Assembly (NCBI GenBank): GCA_002310035.1
Contig: DBYC01000019.1
Span: 3,781-39,815 of the forward strand
Reading direction: 5' to 3'
DNA: 36,035 nt
From: a bacterium UBP6_UBA1196
Lineage (GTDB): Bacteria > UBP6 > UBA1177
Positions 1 to 9,273 of this stretch are shown here, piece after piece. A program made the position numbers and the translations under genes. The notes under the pieces are model-generated. The model was not told the DNA's origin, did no database searches, and worked only from the letters and a program-made list of their open reading frames with translations. How positions within the stretch are numbered: the first letter of the stretch is position 1; every line of letters starts with the position of its first letter.

Positions 1-239
1 CTGGCTATGACGACAGTCGCACCGGTAGAGATCCCGACAAAAAGGTTTACGACGATACCGATGACAGGCGTGTTGCAGCCGACAGCAGCCATCGCGAACT
101 TGCTCGCGAAACGTCCCACGACCATGACATCGGCCGCATTGAAAAACTGCTGGAGGATCCCCGTCAGAGCAAGCGGGATCGCGAATTGCAGTATTTTTGC
201 GGCGAACCCGCCGTTAAGCATGTCGATCTCACGTCTCAT
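1..239 (-). CDS. MATE family efflux transporter, N-terminal part (cut by window edge)
   Basis: Translating the minus strand from the ATG at 239 gives MRREIDMLNGGFAAK followed by a hydrophobic segment and a run containing FNAADVMVVGRF, then TPVIGIVVNLFVGISTGATV. This is the usual start of MATE (NorM/DinF-type) multidrug/sodium or proton antiporters: a short cytoplasmic lead, then TM1 and TM2 with an N-A-x-D motif between them. Only about 79 residues are present; the rest lies beyond the left edge. An AGAGG ribosome-binding site lies about 5 bases upstream. A TTGACT / 16 bp / GATAAT promoter lies at 282-309. Substrate cannot be told from this piece. Confidence 0.85.
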   Translation of the reverse strand, partial: MRREIDMLNGGFAAKILQFAIPLALTGILQQFFNAADVMVVGRFASKFAMAAVGCNTPVIGIVVNLFVGISTGATVVIA

Positions 240-281
240 CGAATCCTCTCGCGTTTCAGCCAAGCGGCTTAAAAGCGCTGA

Positions 282-309
282 ATTATCATTTTGAAACAAT
301 GAAAGTCAA
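282..309 (-). promoter_or_regulatory. Predicted sigma-70-type promoter of the MATE gene
   Basis: On the minus strand TTGACT (304-309) is followed after 16 bases by GATAAT (282-287), about 43 bases upstream of the MATE start codon. Five of six bases match the consensus in each box. The surrounding 240-419 interval holds no gene. Confidence 0.6.
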
Positions 310-419
310 TAGCGGATTTATTTATGATTTTGTTTAAATTCAGACCTTACTGACAGTCTTTTGGATCGTCAAAATGATCAAGCGGGAAGAAGCAGGTTGA
401 ACATTCCCTTGCAGTCGGC

Positions 420-3400
420 TTAGTCGTTATGCTCTTTGGCGTATGACATCGAGAATGTGCCGTAGGTATTCGGATCGGTCGAATCTATGACGAGATAGTA
501 AGTTCCGGCTGTCGTTTCGTCTGTCGTGAAGTTGATAACTCTGTTGCCGTAAAGGCAGTTATCCGGTTCGTCCGCTTTCACGACATAAATCGCAGCAGTG
601 AAAGATAGAGTTATTTCAGCGTGGAAAGAGTCGCCGGCAGCCATATTTATCGAGTAAACGATATCTTTTCCGGTAAGTGTCGCACCGTTGCAGATCCCGG
701 CAGTCGGAGCATAGTCATTCGCCGCCGAAATCGTATTTCCCTGAATGGTTCCGCTTCCTTCAAGAGCGATCGCGCCTTTGATTTTGTCGTTTGCTGGAAC
801 AGACGGTGCATCGCTGATTTCAAGCGAGATCGAGAATTCGTATTCAATCGGAGCTATAACACTGTCTACGACGACGATGTAGTCTTCGTCGGAATCGGAA
901 TCGTTGTAGTAGACGATTTCTTCGGGATCGCCGAAATTTCCGTAAGCATTGCCGGCAAGACAGGTTTCTTTAATATCGCCGCAGCCTGAAAGAACCGATA
1001 TCGTCGGATCGAAATCCTCTGATTTCGGAGTGACCTTGACAGTCATCATCTTTCCTGCAGGGACATGAACTTTGTAGAAAAGATCCTGGCCGTAGCCGTA
1101 GTAATCAGTACAACTTGCGGTATCTATCGAATCTGAAGCACGCTTGAAACTTTCGTCATAAGTTCCGGGTTCAAGCTCTTTTGCTCCGCTGCATACATTG
1201 TGTTCTACAGGAGTAAACGCATCGATTTCAAGAATGTAAGGCAGGTTGTAGGGAGCCTGGCGGGAGGACCATTTTACCATAACATAGTAATAACCGCTGC
1301 TCTGGGCCTCGATATCCATAATTTCGGAATAGTAATACTGCGAAGCGACTTGGGAATAATCCATATCCTCGTTTTCAGCGAGTTTCACGCCGTCGGAATC
1401 GAAAAGGGTGATAAAAGTGTCGGCTCTTTTCTCACTGCAGTAAGGATGCGTCCTTACTTTGAGATACTGTCCTTTTTTCGCTTTGAACTTGAAGTAATCG
1501 TAATCTTCCACATTGTCGAAGTGTCCGAAACCGGCGAAAACTAAGCCGGTAGGAACTTCCTGAGCTTTTGCGAATGTGTCGTTCGGCTCAACTTCGAGAG
1601 TTCCGAGAGATTCTTTCGGAACGCAGTTTCCGCCTTTGCATTCCTTGAATTCGCATCCGCAGTCTTCATCAGTCGAGCAGGTGTTCTTCTGGCAGTAGCT
1701 GCCGCCGCATTTTCCGCTGTAGCACTCTTTGTCCGTGCTGCAGATCCAGTCGTCAAGAAGTGTGGGAACGGCACATGTGTTTTTGCTGCCGCAGTAAGCT
1801 TTCCCTGCCGAGCAGGAGCCTGAAAGCGGATAACAGTAGCGGCCGTTGCAGCGTGTTCCTTCGGGGCAGAGAGTGTAGTTCTCAGTGCAGTCTTCGACGC
1901 AGAATTTGTTGCCGTCGTAGTCCGAAAGGCACATTCCGTAATCCCAGAAATTTGTCTTGCAGTCGGTGTCACTGTTGCAGGGTTTGCATGTTTTCTGCGT
2001 TCCTGTCGGTGTTACCGGATTGTAACCGTCGCAGCTTGAATCGGATGTGCAGTCGGTCGTGCACATTCCGTTTTTGCAGCCGGTATATTTCTCGCAGTCG
2101 TCGTCAAAGCGGCATACATCGTAAACATCGCTTCTGTAGGGGATAGCTTTCCGGCAGATTCCGTCGTAGCAGCCGCCTATGTCGAAGCAGTCGGAATCAC
2201 TTTTGCATTCTTTTGTACAGTAATACTGCTGGAGAGTGTAGTCTTCATAGCACATTTCGCACGACCAGACATACGGACAGTATTCACCGGGCTTGAAACT
2301 CTGCTGCTCTTTTGAGATGCAGACTCCTAAGATCTGCGGTTCGCCGCCTTCTTCAGAGTCCTGCTTACCATAGATGTAGCAGGTTTTGTCTATTTCGCAT
2401 TCGCTGTCCTTCGTGCAGGTTTTACTGCAGAAATATCCTCCGAAACAGGTATATCCGTCTGCACACTGCCAGTCTGAATAGCAGTCTTCACCGAATTCCA
2501 TGCGTTCAAGCATTTTGTCCTGAGCGCAGATATAGTCGGCATAGGAGTTTCCCATGCTTCCTGTTTTCTTGACAGCAATGCACTGGCTGCCGTCTGCACA
2601 GGTTTGTTTGGTTGTCGTACTGCCTGTTTCAGGATCGGTAACCTGGGTGTCAACGCAGTGCGAACCGCAGATTTTGTCGCCTTCGAACTCGATGCACTCT
2701 CCGCTTACGCACTGTTCGTCGTAGTTGCAGTATGTGCCGTCGGGAAGGTTGAATCTCTTCGGGTCGTAACATACTTTCGCATCGTCGAAGTAATCAGGCA
2801 GTGTTCCGCACTCGTAACCGCTTCCGCAGTTGCTTAAAATTCCGCCGCATGTCTTGACGCAGTAGCCGTCATAGCAGCCGCCGCTTGAGCAGTCCATTGA
2901 GCTCTGGCAGTGGTCGCCGAGACTGCCGCTTCCTTTCGGAACGCAGTAGTTTTCATATTTGAAACCTTTGGCCGTGCCGCCGTCCATGCACTTTCCGCAA
3001 GAACCGCACGAATCGCCTCCCAATAAACTGGAGGAGCATTCTTCAGAACAGAAACTTTCGCCTTCGCCGTATGAAAGGCAGAGCCCGCCTTCGCAGTCCT
3101 CGTTGATATTGCACGGTCCGAAAGTTTTCATTTTCGGATTAGGTCTTTCGACACCTGCCACAAAAAGAGGTACGCACTGATATCCCTGAACTGCAAAATA
3201 CTGGCATGTCATGTTGTTCGGACAGTCTTCATCCTCTTTGCAAGCCCCGGTGCAGACCGAAGCCCTTGCAAAGTTATAATTGCTTCCGGAATTGTCAACC
3301 CAGGTGTAGCAATATCCGGTTTCACACTCGACATCCCTGTTGCACGGAGCGCCTGCTTTGAGCCCGTAAGCTCTGTTATCGCAGGTCCCGAAACCGCCGC

Positions 3401-3920
3401 ATACGCCGTTTCTGCATGTTCCGCTACCCATAAGCCCCGGTTTTGCTTCGCAGTCCCTTCCGTCAGCTACAAGCGACCATGAGGTTTTCGAATAGTCGCG
3501 GTTGCACTCTTCGCAGGAATTTTCGGGATTTCTCTCCCTGTCGGCAAAACAGGTGCCGCCGATCTCGCAAGTAAGCCTGTCGCATGAGCAGGTGTAGCTG
3601 TTTGCTCCTGTAACAGTGCAGACGCTTCTGTTTGGTTCCGTGCACGGATTCGGATTGCACGGATTTTTATCCGGCTCGTCGTTGTCCGGAACAACCGGCG
3701 TGTCGTCGTTTTCGCCGGGCTGGCTGTCGGAATCACTGTCATTTGAATGTTCTTCTTCGCCGTCAGGAACGACGGATCCGCTGTCGCTGCCGTCAGAATC
3801 TTCCGTTTCGGCAGAATCCTCGTCGGTTTCAATTTCTGGTTGTGACTTTTTGCTGCCTCCGCATGCCGTGAAAGCGAACACGACTGTCATAACAACAGCC
3901 AAAAAAATAATTTTTTTCAT
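420..3920 (-). CDS. Large Cys-rich lipoprotein with EGF-like repeats and C-terminal PPC-like domains
   Basis: The ATG at 3920 is chosen because AGGGGG lies 5 bases upstream; an in-frame ATG at 3956 would add 12 residues that encode this site. The 1166-aa product starts MKKIIFLAVV, has a hydrophobic signal and a lipobox-like FTAC followed by GGSKK, so it is probably a lipoprotein. Residues about 25-85 form an Asp/Ser/Glu/Pro-rich linker. From about 85 to 765 it is extremely Cys-rich: an EGF-like CNPNPC module and then many irregular C-x-x-D-x-D-C / G-x-C units. Residues about 770-1166 hold three beta-sandwich segments resembling bacterial pre-peptidase C-terminal (PPC) domains; the first begins EVEPNDT. 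No catalytic domain is recognisable. A cell-surface adhesion or recognition role is inference. It shares the CGGSKK start and linker style with the lipoprotein at 31265. Confidence 0.85.
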   Translation of the reverse strand: MKKIIFLAVVMTVVFAFTACGGSKKSQPEIETDEDSAETEDSDGSDSGSVVPDGEEEHSNDSDSDSQPGENDDTPVVPDNDEPDKNPCNPNPCTEPNRSVCTVTGANSYTCSCDRLTCEIGGTCFADRERNPENSCEECNRDYSKTSWSLVADGRDCEAKPGLMGSGTCRNGVCGGFGTCDNRAYGLKAGAPCNRDVECETGYCYTWVDNSGSNYNFARASVCTGACKEDEDCPNNMTCQYFAVQGYQCVPLFVAGVERPNPKMKTFGPCNINEDCEGGLCLSYGEGESFCSEECSSSLLGGDSCGSCGKCMDGGTAKGFKYENYCVPKGSGSLGDHCQSSMDCSSGGCYDGYCVKTCGGILSNCGSGYECGTLPDYFDDAKVCYDPKRFNLPDGTYCNYDEQCVSGECIEFEGDKICGSHCVDTQVTDPETGSTTTKQTCADGSQCIAVKKTGSMGNSYADYICAQDKMLERMEFGEDCYSDWQCADGYTCFGGYFCSKTCTKDSECEIDKTCYIYGKQDSEEGGEPQILGVCISKEQQSFKPGEYCPYVWSCEMCYEDYTLQQYYCTKECKSDSDCFDIGGCYDGICRKAIPYRSDVYDVCRFDDDCEKYTGCKNGMCTTDCTSDSSCDGYNPVTPTGTQKTCKPCNSDTDCKTNFWDYGMCLSDYDGNKFCVEDCTENYTLCPEGTRCNGRYCYPLSGSCSAGKAYCGSKNTCAVPTLLDDWICSTDKECYSGKCGGSYCQKNTCSTDEDCGCEFKECKGGNCVPKESLGTLEVEPNDTFAKAQEVPTGLVFAGFGHFDNVEDYDYFKFKAKKGQYLKVRTHPYCSEKRADTFITLFDSDGVKLAENEDMDYSQVASQYYYSEIMDIEAQSSGYYYVMVKWSSRQAPYNLPYILEIDAFTPVEHNVCSGAKELEPGTYDESFKRASDSIDTASCTDYYGYGQDLFYKVHVPAGKMMTVKVTPKSEDFDPTISVLSGCGDIKETCLAGNAYGNFGDPEEIVYYNDSDSDEDYIVVVDSVIAPIEYEFSISLEISDAPSVPANDKIKGAIALEGSGTIQGNTISAANDYAPTAGICNGATLTGKDIVYSINMAAGDSFHAEITLSFTAAIYVVKADEPDNCLYGNRVINFTTDETTAGTYYLVIDSTDPNTYGTFSMSYAKEHND

Positions 3921-3954
3921 TTTTCCCCCTGATATCCAACACATCAAGGCTTTC

Positions 3955-3982
3955 ATTCTATTCTAAAAGCAGAGATTTTCAA
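3955..3982 (-). promoter_or_regulatory. Predicted promoter of the Cys-rich lipoprotein gene
   Basis: Minus strand TTGAAA (3977-3982), 16-base spacer, TAGAAT (3955-3960), about 35 bases before the chosen ATG at 3920. This position supports the 3920 start, since the -10 box would overlap the alternative ATG at 3956. Confidence 0.55.
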
Positions 3983-4019
3983 TTTTAATCTTTGCTCCGT
4001 AAAAAGGATTAGATTAACC

Positions 4020-4048
4020 TTGACATCCGCTGTCTCAAATACTTAAAT
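4020..4048 (+). promoter_or_regulatory. Predicted promoter of lipA
   Basis: Perfect TTGACA (4020-4025), 17-base spacer, TTAAAT (4043-4048), about 33 bases before the lipA ATG. It diverges from the lipoprotein promoter at 3955-3982. Confidence 0.5.
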
Positions 4049-4081
4049 TCCGCGTTTTGTGAATGTTACACGGAGCTCGTT

Positions 4082-4951
4082 ATGGCTGAGGAAATGCTTA
4101 AAAAATCGACTTTTAAATCTCCTTTTGTCGCCGAAATGAAAAAAATTCTGCGCTTGCATCACCTTCATTCCGTCTGTGAGTCGGCGCATTGTCCGAATAT
4201 AGGCGACTGTTTTAAGAAAAGAACGGCTACATTCCTGATCCTGGGAAACAGCTGCACGAGAAACTGCCGTTTCTGCAATATCGTCCACAATGAAAATATT
4301 CCTCTTCCAGACCCGAACGAGCCTGAGAATCTTGCGCTTGCCGTCAAAGATCTGGGCTTACTTTACACCGTTATAACTTCGGTAACAAGAGACGATCTCC
4401 CTGATTGCGGAGCTGCGCATTTCGCAGAGACTGTCAGAAAAGTCAAAGAATTGTCGCCAGACACGCTTGTCGAAGTTCTGACACCTGATTTCTTGGGAAT
4501 AAAGGAAAATCTCGATATCGTCGCTGATTCTCCGATCGACGTTTTCAACCACAATGTCGAAACGATATGCTCTCTTTATCCGAAAGTTCGTCCGCAGGCC
4601 GATTACAGGCGCTCGCTCGATGTTCTCTGCTACATGAAGCGCAAAGGTTTGATCACGAAATCGGGAATAATGCTCGGTGTCGGCGAGACCGTTGACGAAG
4701 TCCACGCCCTGATGCGTGATCTGCGCGATGTCGGCTGCGATATAATGACCATCGGCCAGTATTTCCGCCCGTCAATGCAGCATATTCCGGTCGAAAAGGA
4801 CTACACCCAGGCTGAATTCGACGCGCTTCGTGACTACGGTCTGGAGATCGGATTCAAGGAAGTCTATTCAGGCAGATTTGTCAGAAGTTCATTCAATGCG
4901 AAAGAGATCCACCAGAGCATGATTGACGGCCGTCAGGCGGTCTCCGTGTGA
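4082..4951 (+). CDS. lipA: Lipoyl synthase
   Basis: 289-aa radical SAM enzyme that inserts two sulfurs into protein-bound octanoyl groups to form lipoyl cofactors. Both cluster motifs are present: the auxiliary [4Fe-4S] cluster Cys32-x4-Cys37-x5-Cys43 (CESAHCPNIGDC) and the SAM cluster Cys58-x3-Cys62-x2-Cys65 (CTRNCRFC). The C-terminal VRSSFNA corresponds to the conserved R-S-S-Y/F segment carrying the serine ligand of the auxiliary cluster. The N-terminus is shorter than in E. coli LipA. CGGAG lies 6 bases before the ATG. No lipB or lplA is near, so the octanoyl donor route is not shown here. The gene stands alone between its own promoter and that of dnaG. Confidence 0.95.
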   Translation: MAEEMLKKSTFKSPFVAEMKKILRLHHLHSVCESAHCPNIGDCFKKRTATFLILGNSCTRNCRFCNIVHNENIPLPDPNEPENLALAVKDLGLLYTVITSVTRDDLPDCGAAHFAETVRKVKELSPDTLVEVLTPDFLGIKENLDIVADSPIDVFNHNVETICSLYPKVRPQADYRRSLDVLCYMKRKGLITKSGIMLGVGETVDEVHALMRDLRDVGCDIMTIGQYFRPSMQHIPVEKDYTQAEFDALRDYGLEIGFKEVYSGRFVRSSFNAKEIHQSMIDGRQAVSV

Positions 4952-4989
4952 TTTTTTTCAGTCGGCTTCGCTTTTTTATACATCAGCTA

Positions 4990-5017
4990 TTGATTTTTAA
5001 TTAAATTGTAGTAATAT
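4990..5017 (+). promoter_or_regulatory. Predicted promoter of dnaG-rpoD
   Basis: TTGATT (4990-4995), 16-base spacer, TAATAT (5012-5017), in the 95-bp AT-rich gap between lipA and dnaG and about 30 bases before the TTG start at 5047. Confidence 0.5.
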
Positions 5018-5046
5018 ACTTCGCTTTTTTTTTGAGGAGTTGCAGG

Positions 5047-6798
5047 TTGGCATTTTCCGCTGAAGTCAACAGGCTCGTTTCAGAGCGCATTTCTCTTGAC
5101 AAATTGATCTCGAAGTATGCAAAATTGGAAGCCACTGGAAACGGTTTCAAGTGTCTGTGCCCTTTCCACAATGAAAAAACTCCTTCTTTCCACATCAATA
5201 CTGACAGAAATTTCTTTTACTGCTTCGGCTGCGGAATTTCCGGGAACGCGATAACTTTCCTGATGAAAAAGGAAGGTTACTCTTATTCCGACGCGGTGAG
5301 GAAGCTCGGCGAGGATTTCGGGATCCCTGAACTTCTTAAGGATGCGCCGAAAGTGGATGCAGAGACCGAGCGGATCAGAAACGAAATATTCGATGCCAAC
5401 AGAACGGCAGCAAAAATTTTCATGCAGAATCTCGAAAACGCCCCCGAGGCTCTTGAATATCTGAGAAAACGCGGTGTTTCTGACGAGATGAAAAAGCGTT
5501 TCGCGATCGGTTTTATCGGTGACGGCGATAAATTCATCGAACAGCTGCAGGAAAGCGGCGTGACTCTCAATGCAGCGGTGCGCGCAGGTCTTCTTAAAGT
5601 CGACGAGAAATCAAGAGTCCGTGCGTTTTTCTTCAACCGTCTGATGTTTCCGATAATTCACAGCAAGAAAGTTATAGCTTTCGGCGGCCGTGTAATGAGC
5701 AGCGACAACAGCGGTCCGAAATATCTCAATTCACCCGACACGCCTGTTTTCAACAAAAGGGCCAACCTTTTCGGAATCGATTTTGTAAGACCGGCGCTTC
5801 GTGCATTTCCGTATTTGGTTCTTTGCGAAGGTTACTTTGATGTCGTTGCAATGCACCAGCATGGTTTCCGGACAGCCGTCGCGGCGCTGGGTACCGCGGT
5901 GAGCGATGAACATCTCGACATGATAAGCCGCTTCAACAAACCGCTCGTCGTCATGCTTGACGGTGACAGTGCGGGAAGACATGCCGCGAAAAGGATCGCT
6001 AGACTGAAAGTTCCTGAGACGCTTGATTTAAGGGTGGCTTTCATCGACGAAGAGGGCGAGGATCCCGATTCCATGCTCAGAAAAGACGGCGGCGAGGATA
6101 AAATACGCGCTCTGATCAAGAATTCGAAGCCGCTTTTTCAGGAGCTTCTCGACGAACAGCTTTCAATTTTCAACTCTTTGGACAATGTTGAGGAAAAGCT
6201 CAAGACCGAACGCGCGGTAAGAGATATTTTTGATAATATTCCTTCAACAAAATCAATGGCTTATGCAAATTATGTGCTGAAAAGGTCAAACGGCGAGATC
6301 AAAATTTACAGGCATCGTGAATCCAAAGCCGATGTTCTTGCCGTAAAAGCGGAAAACGGCGAGATCAAAGAGACCGGCCAATACGACAGGTTCAGTTTCG
6401 GGAATATAAAAAAACCGGTCGTCCTGGCTCTGCTGCACAACGAGTTTATCCGCCCGCTGGAGGAAATCAGGGATTATTTTGTCTATTCGGGCTACGGCAC
6501 GCTGCTTGACGAGATTCTTGCAGCCGACGACGAAGGCGAAGGAATGGACGATATTCTTGAAAAAGTCGATCCTTCAGGCGAGGTATCGGCGGAATTCGCC
6601 GGAAAATCGGAAGATTATCTTGAAAAATATTTCACCAGAGAGATCGCCGGAATAAAAATCGCCCAGAACGAGATCCTCTACAAGACCCTGTGCAGTGACG
6701 AAAGTATGGAAGCAAAGGTGAAAATAGCTGAAATTATAAAGAAAAATAAGGAACTTAGTAAAATACAACGCGATAACAAGATCGCTGAAAACGATTGA
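5047..6798 (+). CDS. dnaG: DNA primase
   Basis: 583-aa primase that makes RNA primers at the replication fork. From the TTG at 5047 the protein begins MAFSAEVNRLV. This start is preferred because GAGGAG lies 7 bases upstream; a TTG at 5032 would add five residues but overlaps that site. The zinc finger has Cys38-x2-His41 and Cys59-x2-Cys62 (CPFH, CFGC). The TOPRIM core shows LVLCEGYFDV and VVMLDGDSAG, the acidic metal-binding motifs. The C-terminal region (from about residue 420) is helical and divergent, as expected for the helicase-interaction domain. rpoD follows after 15 bases, so the two are probably co-transcribed; rpsU, which precedes dnaG in many bacteria, is absent. Confidence 0.96.
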   Translation: MAFSAEVNRLVSERISLDKLISKYAKLEATGNGFKCLCPFHNEKTPSFHINTDRNFFYCFGCGISGNAITFLMKKEGYSYSDAVRKLGEDFGIPELLKDAPKVDAETERIRNEIFDANRTAAKIFMQNLENAPEALEYLRKRGVSDEMKKRFAIGFIGDGDKFIEQLQESGVTLNAAVRAGLLKVDEKSRVRAFFFNRLMFPIIHSKKVIAFGGRVMSSDNSGPKYLNSPDTPVFNKRANLFGIDFVRPALRAFPYLVLCEGYFDVVAMHQHGFRTAVAALGTAVSDEHLDMISRFNKPLVVMLDGDSAGRHAAKRIARLKVPETLDLRVAFIDEEGEDPDSMLRKDGGEDKIRALIKNSKPLFQELLDEQLSIFNSLDNVEEKLKTERAVRDIFDNIPSTKSMAYANYVLKRSNGEIKIYRHRESKADVLAVKAENGEIKETGQYDRFSFGNIKKPVVLALLHNEFIRPLEEIRDYFVYSGYGTLLDEILAADDEGEGMDDILEKVDPSGEVSAEFAGKSEDYLEKYFTREIAGIKIAQNEILYKTLCSDESMEAKVKIAEIIKKNKELSKIQRDNKIAEND

Positions 6799-6813
6799 TT
6801 CAGGAGAGAAAAC

Positions 6814-8805
6814 ATGGGACGATTGCTGCCTACCATTGAAAGTCACAGAAAAAGAACGAATTTCACTACAAGAGACGCTGCCGCAGCTTCAGGCCGCGGA
6901 AAAGAAAAACCGGCACCTGATAATAAAGCAGTGCAGGTTCAGGCTGAAAAACTGAATACCGGGTTTGACGAGCCGATGCCTGACGATATGCTGCTCGGGC
7001 TGGAGAATCTTACCGGCCAGCAGGATGATTTCGACGATATGGACATGCTTCTGTCCGACGATTTCAACATTGACAGAAAAATGGGGATAACCCCTTCGGT
7101 TCCGGACGAGACTGAAGCTGATTCCGCCGATGCTATCGCCGCGATAATGAAGAAAAATTCCGCGACCAGCCACGAAAGGGGGCGCAAGGATCCGCTCAGA
7201 ATGTATATGCTCACGATAGGTTCTGTTCCTCTGCTCACTAAAGACGGTGAAGTCGACATAGCGAAAAAGATCGAAAGTGCCGAAAAAGAGATCCTGCGGA
7301 TTCTTCTCGATTTTTTCATCACTTTCAAAGAGATTGTGACTATTCCTGACAAAGTTAACAACGGCCAGCTCAACATCAAGGAGATCGTGAGAGAGCAGGA
7401 AGAGGAGATCGGCGGTGATGTAGATGATCTTGCCGATGACGAGGATGACGAGGATGAACTCGACAGTGAAGAAAAAGAACCTGCGGACGATCTTGACGAT
7501 GATGAGGAGGAAGAGAATGCTTCCGAAGAGCAGCCGAAGAAGACAAAACAGAAACAGCTCCAGAAGGAAAGCCAGAACAACGAAAAAAATCAGTCGCTTA
7601 TAGATCTGACAGTTGAATGCATCGAGCGTCTCAAAGCTAAAAACAGAGAGAAAACGCAGCTTCAGAAACAGCTCTCCGCGCCGAACATCAGGTCTGACGC
7701 CAAGAAAAAATACACTGCCGAACTGGATGCTGTCATTGAGGATATGGTCAACATCGTTATTGAAATGAGGCTTAACAAGTCCTATCTGAACTCGCTCTGC
7801 AAAAAAATCAGAGTATGCGAGGATAAGGCAAAACAGCTCAGAAACAATAACCGTGCGATCGAAGAAAGTATGGATATGACATTCGAGGAAATGGGGCAGA
7901 TTATCGCCAATCCCGAAAAATTCCCGCTTATTGACGCCAGTGCGCTCCATATCAGCGAAAAGTACAGGCTTATCAACCAGACAAACCGCAGTATCAAAAA
8001 ACTCGAAAACGAGACGATGCTCTCGATCGACGAGCTGACCGATATTTCGAAAAAGCTCAGGATCGCTGAAGAAGCGGTCCGTACCGCGAAAAACCAGCTT
8101 ATTCAGGCAAACCTCAGGCTTGTTGTCAGCATCGCGAAAAAATACAACAACCGCGGACTTGATTTTAAGGACATTATATGCGAGGGCAACATCGGCCTGA
8201 TCAAGGCTGTCGACAAGTTCGAATATCACCGCGGCTACAAATTCTCGACATACGCGACATGGTGGATCAGACAGTCGATAACGAGGGCGATCGCCGATCA
8301 GGGCAGAACGATCAGAATTCCTGTCCACATGATCGAAATGATGAACAAAATCAACAAAACCATCAAGGAACTCACCAATAAAAACGGTTTTGAGCCGAGT
8401 ATCGCCGATGTTGCGAAACAGATGAACCTTCCGGAAGACAAGATCCGCAAAGTATGGCGCAGCGCAAGAGAGACGATCTCGCTTGAAACACCCATCGGCG
8501 AGGACGAGGACAGCCAGCTTCAGGATTTCGTAGAGGATCCGAAGACTTTGAGTCCGGAAGACTACACCGCACGCCAGAATATGGCCGAGATCATCCGCGA
8601 ACTTTTCCACGGCCTTACCCCGAGAGAGGAAAAAGTCATCAGAATGCGTTTCGGTATAGGCGAGACCGAGAATTTCACCCTTGACGAAATAGGAAAGGAA
8701 TTCGGTGTCACCCGCGAAAGGATCAGACAGATCGAAGCCAAAGCGGTCATCAAACTCAAAAAGATGCTCAAAGGCAGAAAGGCTTCCTGGGACGATTTTA
8801 TGTAA
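6814..8805 (+). CDS. rpoD: RNA polymerase primary sigma factor RpoD (sigma-70)
   Basis: 663-aa primary sigma factor. Region 1.2 begins near residue 125 (KDPLRMYMLTIG). Region 2 spans about 425-505 with NLRLVVSIAKKY, the GLIKAVDKFEY stretch and the -10-melting segment STYATWWIRQ. Region 3 follows, and region 4 (about 600-655) has LTPREEKVIRMRFG and the VTRERIRQIEAKA helix that reads the -35 box. The N-terminal 120 residues are low-complexity and do not resemble region 1.1. The non-conserved region between 1.2 and 2.1 carries a very acidic block at about 196-240, rich in D and E. CAGGAG precedes the ATG. It lies directly behind dnaG, the classic pairing. Confidence 0.96.
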   Translation: MGRLLPTIESHRKRTNFTTRDAAAASGRGKEKPAPDNKAVQVQAEKLNTGFDEPMPDDMLLGLENLTGQQDDFDDMDMLLSDDFNIDRKMGITPSVPDETEADSADAIAAIMKKNSATSHERGRKDPLRMYMLTIGSVPLLTKDGEVDIAKKIESAEKEILRILLDFFITFKEIVTIPDKVNNGQLNIKEIVREQEEEIGGDVDDLADDEDDEDELDSEEKEPADDLDDDEEEENASEEQPKKTKQKQLQKESQNNEKNQSLIDLTVECIERLKAKNREKTQLQKQLSAPNIRSDAKKKYTAELDAVIEDMVNIVIEMRLNKSYLNSLCKKIRVCEDKAKQLRNNNRAIEESMDMTFEEMGQIIANPEKFPLIDASALHISEKYRLINQTNRSIKKLENETMLSIDELTDISKKLRIAEEAVRTAKNQLIQANLRLVVSIAKKYNNRGLDFKDIICEGNIGLIKAVDKFEYHRGYKFSTYATWWIRQSITRAIADQGRTIRIPVHMIEMMNKINKTIKELTNKNGFEPSIADVAKQMNLPEDKIRKVWRSARETISLETPIGEDEDSQLQDFVEDPKTLSPEDYTARQNMAEIIRELFHGLTPREEKVIRMRFGIGETENFTLDEIGKEFGVTRERIRQIEAKAVIKLKKMLKGRKASWDDFM

Positions 8806-8838
8806 TTCTCTGACTTCCGGTCAATTTGTTATTGCGAC

Positions 8839-8870
8839 ATGCCGGCATATTGCTGATGATATGCCGGTAT
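8839..8870 (+). terminator. Hairpin between the convergent rpoD and rpmB genes
   Basis: ATGCCGGCATAT (8839-8850) pairs with ATATGCCGGTAT (8859-8870), giving a 12-bp stem with one G-T pair and an 8-base loop. It lies 34 bases after the rpoD stop. No T-run follows on either strand, so factor-independent termination is uncertain; it may be a bidirectional stabilising hairpin. Confidence 0.4.
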
Positions 8871-8949
8871 GAAGCGATCTATTAAAATACAATAAAACTA
8901 ATGTTTGATTCGAACAGAAAAAAATAAGGCTGAAAAAAGCTGGATCTGA

Positions 8950-9141
8950 CTAGACGGCTTTCTGAACTTTGCCGGAACGAAGGCAGCGCGAGCAGACGGT
9001 AACGGTTTTAACCGTGCCGTTTTCAACGATTTTGATTTTCTGGATATTTGGATTCTGAATTTTCTGGGTTCTGTTGTTCGAGTGGCTTACATTGTGGCCG
9101 AACAAAGGCTTTTTGCCGCATATTTCACATTTGCGTGACAT
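8950..9141 (-). CDS. rpmB: 50S ribosomal protein L28
   Basis: 63-aa ribosomal protein. The ATG at 9141 is supported by GGAG about 6 bases upstream and by the family start MSRKCEICGKKPLFGHNVSHSNN (shown here only to mark the match at residues 1-23). It is the zinc-binding type: CEIC near the N-terminus and CSRC near the C-terminus give four cysteines. The gene is monocistronic, with a promoter at 9185-9212, and is convergent with rpoD. Confidence 0.95.
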   Translation of the reverse strand: MSRKCEICGKKPLFGHNVSHSNNRTQKIQNPNIQKIKIVENGTVKTVTVCSRCLRSGKVQKAV

Positions 9142-9184
9142 GATTTTCTCCATAAAATTATAACAACAACAAAAAAACGCGGGT

Positions 9185-9212
9185 ATTATAGACATTTTTT
9201 GAAAAAAAGCAA
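9185..9212 (-). promoter_or_regulatory. Predicted promoter of rpmB
   Basis: Minus strand TTGCTT (9207-9212), 16-base spacer, perfect TATAAT (9185-9190), about 44 bases before the L28 ATG. Confidence 0.65.
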
Positions 9213-9273
9213 TTTTTTTGAGCATAAAAACGAAAAAAATTGTGGATTTCTTAATAAAAACAAAAGTTTGGAA

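Noticed and set aside
7..294. Plus-strand frame of 95 codons at the left edge
   Set aside because: It is the antisense of the MATE gene, whose minus-strand translation is clearly the family N-terminus.
6889..8610. 573-codon minus-strand frame
   Set aside because: Antisense of rpoD; no family resemblance and wrong-strand codon pattern.
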